In this document: one piece after another, positions 51,399 to 59,106 of the stretch | How the letters are laid out: each line of letters opens with the position of its first letter | Position numbering within the stretch: position 1 is the stretch's first letter | From: Reyranella sp. | GTDB taxonomy: Bacteria > Pseudomonadota > Alphaproteobacteria > Reyranellales > Reyranellaceae | Length of the DNA: 64,000 nucleotides | Direction: 5' to 3' | NCBI RefSeq assembly: GCF_017305915.1 | Contig: NZ_JAFKJN010000015.1 | Coordinates: forward strand, 124,001-188,000 | Translations under genes and position numbers: made by a program | Notes under the pieces: model-generated | What the model was told of the DNA's origin: nothing | The model's database searches: none | The model's input: the letters and a program-made list of their open reading frames with translations, nothing else

Positions 51399-51794
51399 AT
51401 GGCACTCGACTGGAGCATCGATCACGGCCGGAAGCTGGTCGTCGCTACCCTGCAACGGAGCACGACCGAGGAGGAGATGTACCGCTTCCTCGGCGAGGTC
51501 ATCGCCGAGGGCGCCATGCCGTACGGCAAGATCTTCGACGCGCGCACCGCGACGCGCTGGATCACGCCGAGCCGCATCGGCCCGGTCGCCGCTACGGCGC
51601 GGCTGTACGACCGCATGGGGCTGGGCACGGTCGGGCCGCTCGCCATCGTCGTCGCCGACGATGCCGCCCGTGCGCGCGCCGAGGAGTTCGCGCGGCTGTC
51701 GGATGCCACGAGGGCGGTGCGGATCTTCGGCGCCCTCGAGCCGGCCGAGGCCTGGCTGGCGGGCGGCGAAAACGAAGGCCTGCCGAGCACCTGA
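51399..51794 (+). CDS. SpoIIAA/STAS-like protein, copy 1
   Basis: This 131-residue protein begins MALDWSIDHGRKLVVATLQR, and its GKIFDARTATRWITPSRIGP, then GPLAIVVADDAARARAEEFA and VRIFGALEPAEAWL, follow the alternating strand/helix pattern of SpoIIAA-like (STAS-related) domains. It is paralogous to 52363-52740 in the same order of blocks. There is no signal peptide. Such domains often bind lipids or regulate partners by phosphorylation; the role here is unknown. Four direct repeats sit just upstream. Confidence 0.65.
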   Translation: MALDWSIDHGRKLVVATLQRSTTEEEMYRFLGEVIAEGAMPYGKIFDARTATRWITPSRIGPVAATARLYDRMGLGTVGPLAIVVADDAARARAEEFARLSDATRAVRIFGALEPAEAWLAGGENEGLPST

Positions 51795-51815
51795 GACGAA
51801 TCGCCGAGGGACTGC

Positions 51816-51843
51816 AATGCTTTTCGGGGAAAGTTGTATCGTC
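51816..51843 (+). promoter_or_regulatory. Conserved upstream motif (GGGGAAAGTTGTATCGTC), copy 2
   Basis: Nearly identical to 46280-46306 and at the same distance before a paralogous gene (63 bases to the ATG at 51907). The TTGTATCGT core also occurs in the gap at 55523-55690, where a palindromic version is found. Confidence 0.6.
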
Positions 51844-51906
51844 GGTCTCGCCGTCACGAGTTTCGACTCGCCCAAGCCGCACCGCGGGGGCAATAGAGCG
51901 ACCCCA

Positions 51907-52221
51907 ATGCGGGCATTTCCCTTTCGATATCAAGGCCGCTTATTGCGCGTCGTCGTCGTTTCCGTGCAAGAAGCCTGGCAGCTCTGGGTCTGCGAGGAGG
52001 AGCGGCGCGTCGCCTATGGCGGCCGTGTCTCGGTCGACGACGCCTTCGCCGGCTGGCGTGTCGGCGACGACCGCGTGCTCGAGCTCGCCGAGGAAGTGAA
52101 GAGCAACGTGCTGACCGGCAAGCTCGTGCTCGACGCGATCGCGGTCGGCGGCGGCGACAGCGCCGCGCGCCCCGACGAGCCGCCGGCGCCAGCCAAGGAC
52201 CGCGCCTTCGACGAAAGCTGA
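51907..52221 (+). CDS. Small protein of a duplicated family (copy 2), 104 residues
   Basis: This is a paralogue of 46368-46646: MRAFPFRYQGRLLRVVVVSV, YGGRVSVDDAFAGWRVGDDR and LELAEEVKSNVLTGKL align without gaps. The C-terminal tail (PDEPPAPAKDRAFDES) differs and no membrane-protein gene follows. No signal or membrane segment is seen. The strict conservation of the central blocks and of the upstream motif suggests both copies answer the same regulator. Confidence 0.72.
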   Translation: MRAFPFRYQGRLLRVVVVSVQEAWQLWVCEEERRVAYGGRVSVDDAFAGWRVGDDRVLELAEEVKSNVLTGKLVLDAIAVGGGDSAARPDEPPAPAKDRAFDES

Positions 52222-52362
52222 ACGCGCCGGCGACATGCTGGCGACGCGCGCGGCCGTCTATCTCTCGTGGATGGATCCGCCGGGGCCTCGATCCCGCCGA
52301 TGCTGGTGATCGACGGCCTGCCCCGCTGAGACGTATGCAGGGGGCCGATGTAGATTGCGGCG

Positions 52363-52740
52363 ATGCCCGTCTACCTCGACATCGACCAGCTCGCGCGCGT
52401 CGTGATGATCGTCGCCCACGGCGAAGTCACCAACGACGACATCCGCAAGACGGTACAGGAGCTGCTCGCGGCCGACGTCCCCGCCTTCGCCAAGATCATC
52501 GACACCTCGGCCGCGGCCACGCGCGAGACCCTCGACCAGGTCGCCGAGATCGCCCGCCTCCTGCGCGAGGGCGCGGGCAACCAGCCGCGCGGGCCGGTCG
52601 CCTGCGTCGTCGATGCCCGGCGGCCCGGCTTCGCCGAGGCCTTAGCCGAGCAGTCGGCCGCCGACCGGCCGATCAGGCTCTTCACCTCGCTGCGCGAAGC
52701 CCGCCGCTGGATCGACGAGACGAAGCAAGACCGGCGCTGA
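52363..52740 (+). CDS. SpoIIAA/STAS-like protein, copy 2
   Basis: This 125-residue paralogue of 51399-51794 opens MPVYLDIDQLARVVMIVAHG and continues AKIIDTSAAATRETLDQVAE, GPVACVVDARRPGFAEALAE and IRLFTSLREARRWI in the same order. It is soluble, with no signal peptide. It is convergent with the phospholipase D-type gene. Function unknown; a STAS-like regulatory or lipid-binding role is a reasonable guess. Confidence 0.65.
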   Translation: MPVYLDIDQLARVVMIVAHGEVTNDDIRKTVQELLAADVPAFAKIIDTSAAATRETLDQVAEIARLLREGAGNQPRGPVACVVDARRPGFAEALAEQSAADRPIRLFTSLREARRWIDETKQDRR

Positions 52741-52761
52741 CTCATTCGGCAGAGGACAAGA

Positions 52762-54345
52762 CTAATCGACGGTTGCGCCGGGCGGGCGGGTGCGGCGGCG
52801 CCAGCGCCGCAGCCGGCGCGGCCGCGGAAAGCGGAAGCGCTTGCGCAAGCGGCGCAGCAGGCCGCGCTGCGACAGCGGCTTGAACATCTCCTCCGGCCCC
52901 TCGGGATCGAGCAGCTCGTTGTCGGCCAGCCACGTCTCGACGTCGCTCAGCGGTTGCATCTCGAGCGGCCGCAGCGAGCGGCCGTCGCCGCGCAGCAATT
53001 CGATGGCGCCGATCAGCGAGCCCTCCTGCTCGGCCGTCTGGCGCACCGCCTCGGGCGTGACGCCGAGATGCTCGGCCAGCAGCGCATCGCGCAAGCCGGC
53101 GATCGTCGCCGCGGCCGGGGCGTTGCCCGGCTGCTGCGCGTCGATCGTGAGGTCGCATTCCGTGTCGAGCCGGAGCGAGCGGTTGTTCATGTTGGACGAG
53201 CCGGCATGCAGGATGCGGTCGTCGGCGATCAGCACCTTGGCGTGGACGTAGATCGGCTGGCCGCCCGCGGTCACCGGGTAGTAGAGGCGCAGCCGGTCGT
53301 TGCGGTCGGCGCGATGCACGAACTCGACGAGGCGGGCGCGCGCCGTGTCCATCGCGATCGGCTCGAGCCAGCCGTGCGCGGCCAGCGGATTGACCAGCAC
53401 GATCTCCGGTCCGTCGGGCTCGTTCAGCCGCTCGGCCATCGCCTCGGCGATGCGGCGCGAGGCGAAGTACTGCGACTCGGCGTAGATCGTGCGCTGCGCC
53501 CGGTCGATCGCCGACAGGAACGCCTGCTCGACCTCGTAGACCGGCGGCTGGCCGTTGGCCGTCGAGTTGCCCGTGGCGCTGACGGGCCGGGTGCGGCTGA
53601 TCGCGACCGAGACGTCGCGGAATTGCGCCGGCAGGCTCTCGGGCCAGCAGTCGGTCGTGCCGAACACCGGCTCGAGCGCGGGGCCGCCGGCCTCGTGCCA
53701 GCGGTCGCGCGCCAGCTCGGCCAGCGCCGCGGCGGCGGGGCCTTCGACCGCCATGATGGTGTCGTGCCAGGCGCCGTAGGGGCTGCCGGTCGGGCTGAGG
53801 CGGCGCGGATCGTCGTCGCGATGCGCCGGCGTGTCCCAGCGGTTGGAGGTCATGTCGATGCCGCCGCAGAAGGCGACGCTGTCGTCGATCGCCACGATCT
53901 TGTGGTGGTGCGAGGCGCCGGTCGGCGAGGCGGCGTCGAGCCGCCAGTGGACGCGCCGGTGCGCCATCCAGCGCATCACCGTCAGCATCGTCGGCCCGCG
54001 GAACAGGGTGCGCAGCGCGCCGATGTTCCAGCGCAGCAGGAAGACCTCGAGCGCGGGCTTCTGCTCGACCAGCCAGAGGATGAAGTCGCCGAGCGTCCGC
54101 GGCTCGCCGGGCAGGCGCCCGCCGAGCTCGATGCGGGCGTCGAAATCCCAGCCGACCAGCATGATGCGGCGCCTGGCCTTGAGCATCGCCTGGCGCGCCG
54201 CCGCGAAATAGTCGGCGGCGTCGACCACCAGGCTGGCGCGGGTGGCCCGCTCGCGCCGCCAGGCCCCGTCGATGATCATGGGGTCGATGATCATGGGGTC
54301 GGCGGTCACGGAATCGACCCGCTCGTGCAGATGTCCGGGCGGCAT
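52762..54345 (-). CDS. Phospholipase D superfamily protein (cardiolipin synthase-like)
   Basis: This protein of about 527 residues has two HxKxxxxD motifs: SHHHKIVAIDDSVAFCGG near residue 150 and VHAKVLIADDRILHAGSSN near residue 375, each supplying half of the PLD active site. IMLVGWDFDARIELGG near residue 55 and RTIYAESQYFASRRI near residue 285 are also typical. The C-terminus is very basic (RLRKRFRFPRPRRLRRWRRR), suggesting membrane association. Phospholipid transesterification or hydrolysis is the family role. Start uncertain: 54345, 54294 or 54279; a short duplicated DPMIID lies there. Confidence 0.82.
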   Translation of the reverse strand: MPPGHLHERVDSVTADPMIIDPMIIDGAWRRERATRASLVVDAADYFAAARQAMLKARRRIMLVGWDFDARIELGGRLPGEPRTLGDFILWLVEQKPALEVFLLRWNIGALRTLFRGPTMLTVMRWMAHRRVHWRLDAASPTGASHHHKIVAIDDSVAFCGGIDMTSNRWDTPAHRDDDPRRLSPTGSPYGAWHDTIMAVEGPAAAALAELARDRWHEAGGPALEPVFGTTDCWPESLPAQFRDVSVAISRTRPVSATGNSTANGQPPVYEVEQAFLSAIDRAQRTIYAESQYFASRRIAEAMAERLNEPDGPEIVLVNPLAAHGWLEPIAMDTARARLVEFVHRADRNDRLRLYYPVTAGGQPIYVHAKVLIADDRILHAGSSNMNNRSLRLDTECDLTIDAQQPGNAPAAATIAGLRDALLAEHLGVTPEAVRQTAEQEGSLIGAIELLRGDGRSLRPLEMQPLSDVETWLADNELLDPEGPEEMFKPLSQRGLLRRLRKRFRFPRPRRLRRWRRRTRPPGATVD

Positions 54346-54535
54346 CGGCGGGCGCACTCTCCGGTTGCGGTCCGCCGCGACAACGGCAGGGACGGGGTGC
54401 GGGTTCCGCCGGGCCGACCTCCGGGGGCTGAGCCGCGTTCTGAACCGTTTGTGTAGGGGGCGATCGTTGTCATGCGCTGGGCCTGCTCGATCTTGGCCCA
54501 TAGCATCGCCCATCGCTATCCGGGGGCGCACGCTG

Positions 54536-55116
54536 ATGAGGGGATCATCGATCGTGGCGATTGCCGCGCCCGTGACGCTGGCCGCGTGCGAGGAGACGTC
54601 ACAGGACACCGCCTGGGCCGACTACCAGCGGCAGCAGCAGGCGGCCGCCTCCCGGCCCGCCGCGCCGCCGCCTGCATCGTCGGCCATCGACGCGCCCTGC
54701 GGCGACGCCTCGGAGACGCCCGACGGCCGGCTGCAATGCACCTTCAGCGACGGCCGCAAATTCGACGGCGAGGTGCGCGGCGGCAAGGCCAACGGGCCGG
54801 GCGGATGTGGTTCGCCAACGGCGACCGCTTCGAGGGCGACTTCAGCGACGGCCTGTTCGGCGGCCGCGGCACCTATTGGTACAACAGCGGCGCGCGCTAC
54901 GACGGCCCGTTCGCCAACGGCCTGCGCGGCGGCCAGGGCACGACGGTGTGGCCCAACGGCTCGCGCTACAGCGGCACCTACGTCAACAACAAGCCGAACG
55001 GCTACGGCACGGTCACCACCGAGAACGGCTCGAGGAGCGGCCGGTGGCGCGACGGCCGCCTGGACGACGGCCGGATCGCCATCGACTCGACGCTGGTGGA
55101 GTGCGGCTACGACTGA
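54536..55116 (+). pseudogene. MORN-repeat lipoprotein, frameshifted
   Basis: The first frame encodes a lipoprotein signal (VAIAAPVTLAAC) and a linker, then the start of MORN repeats (DGRKFDGEVRGGKANGPG). The rest continues in another frame (MWFANGDRFEGDFSDGLFGG, then GTYWYNSGARYDGPFANGLR). One missing G near 54800, in a GGGCC/GGGCGG context, restores a continuous protein of about 193 residues with at least four MORN units. MORN repeats often bind membranes or proteins. Either a sequence error or a real break. Confidence 0.7.
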
Positions 55117-55119
55117 TCG

Positions 55120-55165
55120 CTAGGAAATGCGCGCGCGCGGGTGATGTCGGTTTCGCCTGCTCTAG
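55120..55165. repeat. Fragment of the palindromic element
   Basis: GGAAATGCGCGCGCGCGGG and a terminal GCTCTAG (55159-55165) match the middle and right end of the elements at 9206 and 50089, but the hairpins are gone. The GCTCTAG again forms the TAG stop of the minus-strand gene at 55162. Confidence 0.6.
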
Positions 55166-55353
55166 TTGCGGCGGGACAGCGGAGCGACGTAGCGCGAGCC
55201 CGCGCTGTGCTGCGCCTGCTGCATCTCGGCGACAAAGGAGGGATCGACAGCCGCCGGCCGCGCCTGCGATTCCAGGACGACGACGAGGGCCTGAACCAGG
55301 ACCAGGGCGCCGCCGATCATCAGCGCGGCCTGCCGCAAACTACGCCCGCGCAT
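55162..55353 (-). CDS. Small single-pass membrane protein, 63 residues
   Basis: The protein MRGRSLRQAALMIGGALVLV then QALVVVLESQARPAAVDPSF has a basic start, one membrane helix and a polar tail (AEMQQAQHSAGSRYVAPLSR). Its stop codon is formed by a fragment of the palindromic element. It resembles the other tiny membrane proteins of the region in layout but not clearly in sequence. Function unknown. Confidence 0.6.
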   Translation of the reverse strand: MRGRSLRQAALMIGGALVLVQALVVVLESQARPAAVDPSFVAEMQQAQHSAGSRYVAPLSRRN

Positions 55354-55403
55354 GGGCTCCTCCGACGAAGTGACGATTGGCTGGGGGTTACCGAAGACGA
55401 TAG

Positions 55404-55432
55404 GCGAGGCGGCTCCCCAAAAGCCGCCTCGC
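55404..55432. repeat. Perfect 11-base inverted repeat
   Basis: GCGAGGCGGCT at 55404-55414 pairs with AGCCGCCTCGC at 55422-55432 around a seven-base loop. No U-run follows on either strand, so a transcript-end function is possible but not shown. Confidence 0.6.
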
Positions 55433-55522
55433 CTCGTCCCAACACCCTACCCACACACCCTGAATTGCTTCAGGCAGCCGAACCATACTCAATACGCCAT
55501 GACAGTGCAATATATTTGTGTC

Positions 55523-55690
55523 GGAAATTGTATCAATTGTATCTGAAAGAGGTAATGGGATTTCCGTCTCAATCCATTGTTATTGCTGATTTTTAGCTAG
55601 AGCTGTGCGCTTCTCAGCTCGTCGAGATTTCCCGACGATTTGGGGAAATTGTATCGCGATGGGTCGAAAAGTGTATCGTTCGACGATACA
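55523..55690. promoter_or_regulatory. AT-rich gap with repeated TTGTATCGT-type sites
   Basis: GGAAATTGTATCAATTGTATC (two tandem sites) lies at 55523-55543, GGGGAAATTGTATCG at 55642-55656 and a 19-base palindrome TGTATCGTTCGACGATACA at 55672-55690. The gap 55354-55745 has no convincing gene. Probably a regulatory region or an unrecognised RNA gene. Confidence 0.55.
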
Positions 55691-55745
55691 AGTTGGCACC
55701 GCTTAGGGCTCGGTCGCGGCGACGGCGGAGCCCGCCTGACCGGCT

Positions 55746-55819
55746 CTAGAGCACCGGGATGCCTGTTGTGGCAGGCACATTCCGTCCGGCTGATTCCAGC
55801 TGGCCGGAATGTGCTCTAG
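55746..55819. repeat. Palindromic extragenic element, short copy 3
   Basis: This 74-base version is bounded by CTAGAGC (55746-55752) and GCTCTAG (55813-55819) and keeps only the right hairpin. Its stem differs from copy 1 by changes on both sides (for example TATTCC/GGAATA to CATTCC/GGAATG). The right end supplies the TAG stop of the minus-strand gene at 55816. Confidence 0.88.
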
Positions 55820-57111
55820 GTAAGCACGTAGACCGACGTGCGCGCCTGCCAGTCGGTGCCGGTCCACGGCCGCGAATCCGGGCCGACGCCGCCGTGTGAT
55901 TCGACGGTGCGGCCGTTGTGGATCAGCGCGACGTGGCCGATGTTGCTGGGCGAATCCTGCGGCCGCAGGAAGGCGATGCGCACGACGCCGTCGAGGTTCT
56001 GGCCGGCGGCTACGTCGACCTTGGCGAAGCCCTGCGCGCGCACCCAGTCGTGCTGCACCACCGAGCCGTCGGGAAACTGCAGCCGCGGCGGATGCGGTGT
56101 CGCCCGCCGCAGCGCGGCGCGGATGAAGCCGCTGCAATCGACCCTGGTGAAGCCGCCGCTGCCCGGCGGCTGGGTGTCGACCGGCACGATCTTGGCGCCG
56201 AGCCCGTAGCCGACGCGCGGCGTCGACGTGAGGCAGTCTTGCAGGAACTGCTGCACGGCGGGCATGTCGATCTGCAGCGTCGGCACCGCGGCGGGCGGTG
56301 CCGCCGGGGCCGGGCCGTTGGCGGCGGCGATCGCTTCGGCGGTCACGGCGGCGGGTGCGGCCTCGTCGTCGAGGATCGGGCGCGCCGGATCCTGGTCGGC
56401 GGCTTCGGCGAGATTGGCGTTGGCGACCATCAGCGCATGCAACGGCGGCGGCGGCGCGAAATGCGCCGGCGCCAGCGCGGCCAGGCGGCTGAACTGGCCG
56501 AAGTCGGGGCCGTTGACCGCGTCGTCGTCGACATCGACGCCGGCGAGCGGCGGCACGCCGCAGGTCTGGCTGATCTTCCATTGGCGCGATTGGAAATACG
56601 TGCCGTGCTCGGCGAAGCTGCTCGAGCAGGACAGCCAGGTGTCGGTGACCAGCCCGTCCTCGACCAGGCGGCGGCAGACCAGGCCGTCGCTGTAGACGCC
56701 GATGCGGTAGGGCATGGTGCCGTCGGCGCGGGTGAATACCGCCTTCACGGCGGTGAAGTAGGGGACGATGTTGCTGGCGTAGGCCGCGCCCCGCTCGTCG
56801 TAGTCGGCGCCGAAATAGATGGTGGTGCCCTCGGGCTGGCCGACCAGCTCCTGGGCGCATTGCAGGGCGCGGGCGGCGTCGGCCTCGCCGCGCGCCTTGC
56901 TGAACCATTGCGGGGCGTTGCCCCAGAACTGGAAGACCGCCCAGATCGAGATGCCGTGCGCGTGCAGCGCCTGCGCCTCGAGCCGCGTCAGGACCTTCGA
57001 GCCCGAGCCGTAGTTGTAGTAGCGGCCGACCGCCTTGACGCCGGCGGCGGCGAGGCCCGCCGCGGACGAGGTCAGCCGCGTGCTGGCGTCGATGTATTGC
57101 CTGCTGGCCAT
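55816..57111 (-). CDS. DUF1906 glycoside-hydrolase-like domain fused to NlpC/P60-type domain
   Basis: In this 431-residue protein the first half is a Rv2525c-like (DUF1906) TIM barrel: YIDASTRLTSSAAGLAAAGV, GRYYNYGSGSK, EGTTIYFGADYDERG and PYRIGVYSDG. After a proline/alanine-rich linker the second half has a cysteine in RVDCSGFIRAALRRA near residue 330 and a histidine in GHVALIHNGRTVESHGG near residue 395, as in NlpC/P60 amidases. No signal peptide is seen, so export by a phage-like or type VI route is possible. It probably acts on peptidoglycan. Confidence 0.78.
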   Translation of the reverse strand: MASRQYIDASTRLTSSAAGLAAAGVKAVGRYYNYGSGSKVLTRLEAQALHAHGISIWAVFQFWGNAPQWFSKARGEADAARALQCAQELVGQPEGTTIYFGADYDERGAAYASNIVPYFTAVKAVFTRADGTMPYRIGVYSDGLVCRRLVEDGLVTDTWLSCSSSFAEHGTYFQSRQWKISQTCGVPPLAGVDVDDDAVNGPDFGQFSRLAALAPAHFAPPPPLHALMVANANLAEAADQDPARPILDDEAAPAAVTAEAIAAANGPAPAAPPAAVPTLQIDMPAVQQFLQDCLTSTPRVGYGLGAKIVPVDTQPPGSGGFTRVDCSGFIRAALRRATPHPPRLQFPDGSVVQHDWVRAQGFAKVDVAAGQNLDGVVRIAFLRPQDSPSNIGHVALIHNGRTVESHGGVGPDSRPWTGTDWQARTSVYVLT

Positions 57112-57202
57112 GGTGCCCCCTGCGCGTATTGGGCCGCACTCGATGCGTGTCTGTCAACGCACATGTTCAAGCCACGATGGTCGTGGCCGGCCGGCAAGGC
57201 GG

Positions 57203-57364
57203 CTAGTAGGCGGTGCAGGGGGCGGCGCCTGCACACTGTGTCGTTTCCGTTATGGCCGCCATCCCATCGGGGCGATCGCAGGCGGCATGCCGATCCGGTC
57301 CGAGGACCGCGAGGCCGATGGCCACCAGAAGCAGTAGAACGAACCCCGGAAATTCGAGCTCCAT
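57203..57364 (-). CDS. Small single-pass membrane protein, 53 residues
   Basis: The frame MELEFPGFVLLLLVAIGLAV then LGPDRHAACDRPDGMAAITE has one N-terminal membrane helix and a tail with four cysteines in total. GGGAGGGGGAC before the ATG is an excellent ribosome site. It lies between the DUF1906 fusion gene and the Rap1a-like gene, all on the minus strand. Function unknown. Confidence 0.68.
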   Translation of the reverse strand: MELEFPGFVLLLLVAIGLAVLGPDRHAACDRPDGMAAITETTQCAGAAPCTAY

Positions 57365-57448
57365 GTCCCCCTCCCTGCTCGCCCTCTGCGCTTAGCGCTC
57401 CGCGTGTGGAAAGGGTGTGGCAAATCTGTGGCCGTTGGAGAGGCAGCC

Positions 57449-57829
57449 TCACCGGGCCACGGGTCGGCACGGCCACTTGTCGTGCAGCACCTCCAGCGCC
57501 AATCCCTTGAAGAGCTGGTTGTGCACCGACGGATAGACGGCTTCGACCTCGTCCACGACGGCCTGGACGACCCGGTAGTGCGGGATGTCGAGGGGCACGC
57601 AGGAGCTGTAGTCGTCGGGCAGTAGCTCGCCGAGATAGAGAAGGACGTCGATCGTGCCGCTGCAGAAGCGGGCCGGGGCTGAGTCCACCGTTCCCTTGCT
57701 GCGCACCAGCTCGAGGCAACCAGGCAGCATCGCCGCCGCGCTCGACTCGGATGTCGGAGGAGGAGGCTCGGCTTTGCAAGTCCCATGCAGGGCGGCGAGC
57801 GAGAGTGCCAACGCGATCGACGATCTCAT
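57449..57829 (-). CDS. Rap1a/Tai-like exported protein
   Basis: This 126-residue protein has a signal peptide (MRSSIALALSLAALHGTCKA) and the Rap1a-type pattern: FCSGTIDVLLYLGELLPDD near residue 69, SSCVPLDIPHYRVVQAVVDE, and a VHNQLFKGLALEVLHDKWPC end. Conserved cysteines fit intramolecular disulfides. Rap1a proteins are immunity proteins for type VI amidase effectors, but many members have other roles. The cell-wall-hydrolase-like gene upstream at 55816 makes an immunity role conceivable. Confidence 0.68.
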   Translation of the reverse strand: MRSSIALALSLAALHGTCKAEPPPPTSESSAAAMLPGCLELVRSKGTVDSAPARFCSGTIDVLLYLGELLPDDYSSCVPLDIPHYRVVQAVVDEVEAVYPSVHNQLFKGLALEVLHDKWPCRPVAR

Positions 57830-57971
57830 TTCCTCAGTAGGGATCGGGCCGCGCACGACGCCAGCGCCAACGGCGCGCGGCGACATGCTCAATACAACTA
57901 TGCCTGGTCCTGTTGCGCCGAGGTTACGTTGAGGCGGCGCAGCAGCGCTTCGCGCGTTCAGCGCGACGACC

Positions 57972-58448
57972 CTACAGGTTCTTCGCCAAGAAAAACCGTC
58001 TCGAAGCTATTCGTGCCAGATCCTCGAACACTTCGGAGCTTGCGTCCTTGGGTAGCCCCCAAACGACTGCATGTGACGGCTCATGCGGCAGTATGGGATC
58101 CTTATAGGAAGCAAGCGAGAGGCTGACCTTTTTGCCGGCCGCGACAATCTCGCCAGCTTGGAGAACCGCGAAAGCGCTCGTGTGCTTGATGCCGAACCCT
58201 GATGCCTTCTTCGCAAGCATCACTGCCTTGAGCTGTTCAGTAGCCCCGCCGGGATAATGCTCCAGATGGTTCACAGACAATTCACCTTCGTCTGACGACC
58301 TGAGGTGGAAGGCAGCATTGAAAACACCTCGCACCTCATTCGTGTCCGGGTCGATGTCGAGTAGGGTGGGGCGGACGTAACGACAGACGTGATCGTTGTC
58401 GTCAATTCGCGTAGTCCCCCTAGCCAAGCGAAAATCCCACCTGCTCAA
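57972..58448 (-). CDS. Unknown protein, third gene of the TIGR04255-like operon
   Basis: This protein of about 158 residues starts at a TTG (58448) inside the end of the preceding gene and contains EVRGVFNAAFHLRSSDEGEL near residue 38, then LSVNHLEHYPG and KHTSAFAVLQAGEIVAAGKK, ending EDLARIASRRFFLA. It is soluble and lower in GC than the surrounding genes. It overlaps the second operon gene by 29 bases. No family is recognised; a nucleotide- or protein-binding domain is possible. Confidence 0.6.
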   Translation of the reverse strand: MSRWDFRLARGTTRIDDNDHVCRYVRPTLLDIDPDTNEVRGVFNAAFHLRSSDEGELSVNHLEHYPGGATEQLKAVMLAKKASGFGIKHTSAFAVLQAGEIVAAGKKVSLSLASYKDPILPHEPSHAVVWGLPKDASSEVFEDLARIASRRFFLAKNL

Positions 58449-59106
58449 GGAAGGAGTAGGCCTTTACGGTGGACCCGCTGAAACTGATGATGGATGTGTC
58501 GTCACCAACGAAATGAGAAATGGCGAGACGGCAAAGATCGTTCGCTTGAAATTGAATGGTGAGTCGACGCGTATCAGCGCGCCAGCCGGCAATGACTTGG
58601 CCTGTGGCGGCCATACCCAGGGACGGCACCGTCGAGACGTTCGCGTAAATGACAAAACGTAGAAACGTCTTCATGGACGAGGCATCGAGCAGGCCGTCGC
58701 CTTCCTCCCACTGCTCGGCATCAAGTAGCCGATCGACTTGGCGATAGATCTTGGTGCGCCAGTCTGGCGTCAAGTGCATCGACACCTGGGCGGCTATCAT
58801 CTTCGCATTCGCCCGGGCATCGAACAGCTTCGCGGCGACCGGGTTCGCCTCAGGAGCGGCTATCGTCTTGGGAATCTGGATAGGTTTCGGAGCGCGCTTG
58901 CCAAACTGCCAAAGTGAAGCAACGCCGAAAGCCTGTTGATCGACGGAGTGGAAGACAAGAGGTTCCAGGAAGCCCACCGCTGAACTTGCGTAACCGGCGG
59001 CGGATGACGAAAGCCAATCTTGAAGTCGCCGGTCCGCCACGCGAAGGCCAAATCCAAATCCATCCGCTTGAGGTCGTGCAGCCTCAAAGGAGAGTTCGTG
59101 CTTCAT
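58420..59106 (-). CDS. Unknown protein, second gene of the TIGR04255-like operon
   Basis: This 228-residue protein begins MKHELSFEAARPQADGFGFG and contains RTKIYRQVDRLLDAEQWEEG near residue 121, SSMKTFLRFVIY and LGMAATGQVIAGWRADTRRL. It has no signal or membrane segment. It overlaps the first operon gene by four bases (ATGA) and the third by 29. Codon use is less GC-rich than the flanks, suggesting recent acquisition. No family recognised. Confidence 0.65.
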   Translation of the reverse strand: MKHELSFEAARPQADGFGFGLRVADRRLQDWLSSSAAGYASSAVGFLEPLVFHSVDQQAFGVASLWQFGKRAPKPIQIPKTIAAPEANPVAAKLFDARANAKMIAAQVSMHLTPDWRTKIYRQVDRLLDAEQWEEGDGLLDASSMKTFLRFVIYANVSTVPSLGMAATGQVIAGWRADTRRLTIQFQANDLCRLAISHFVGDDTSIISFSGSTVKAYSFLEQVGFSLG

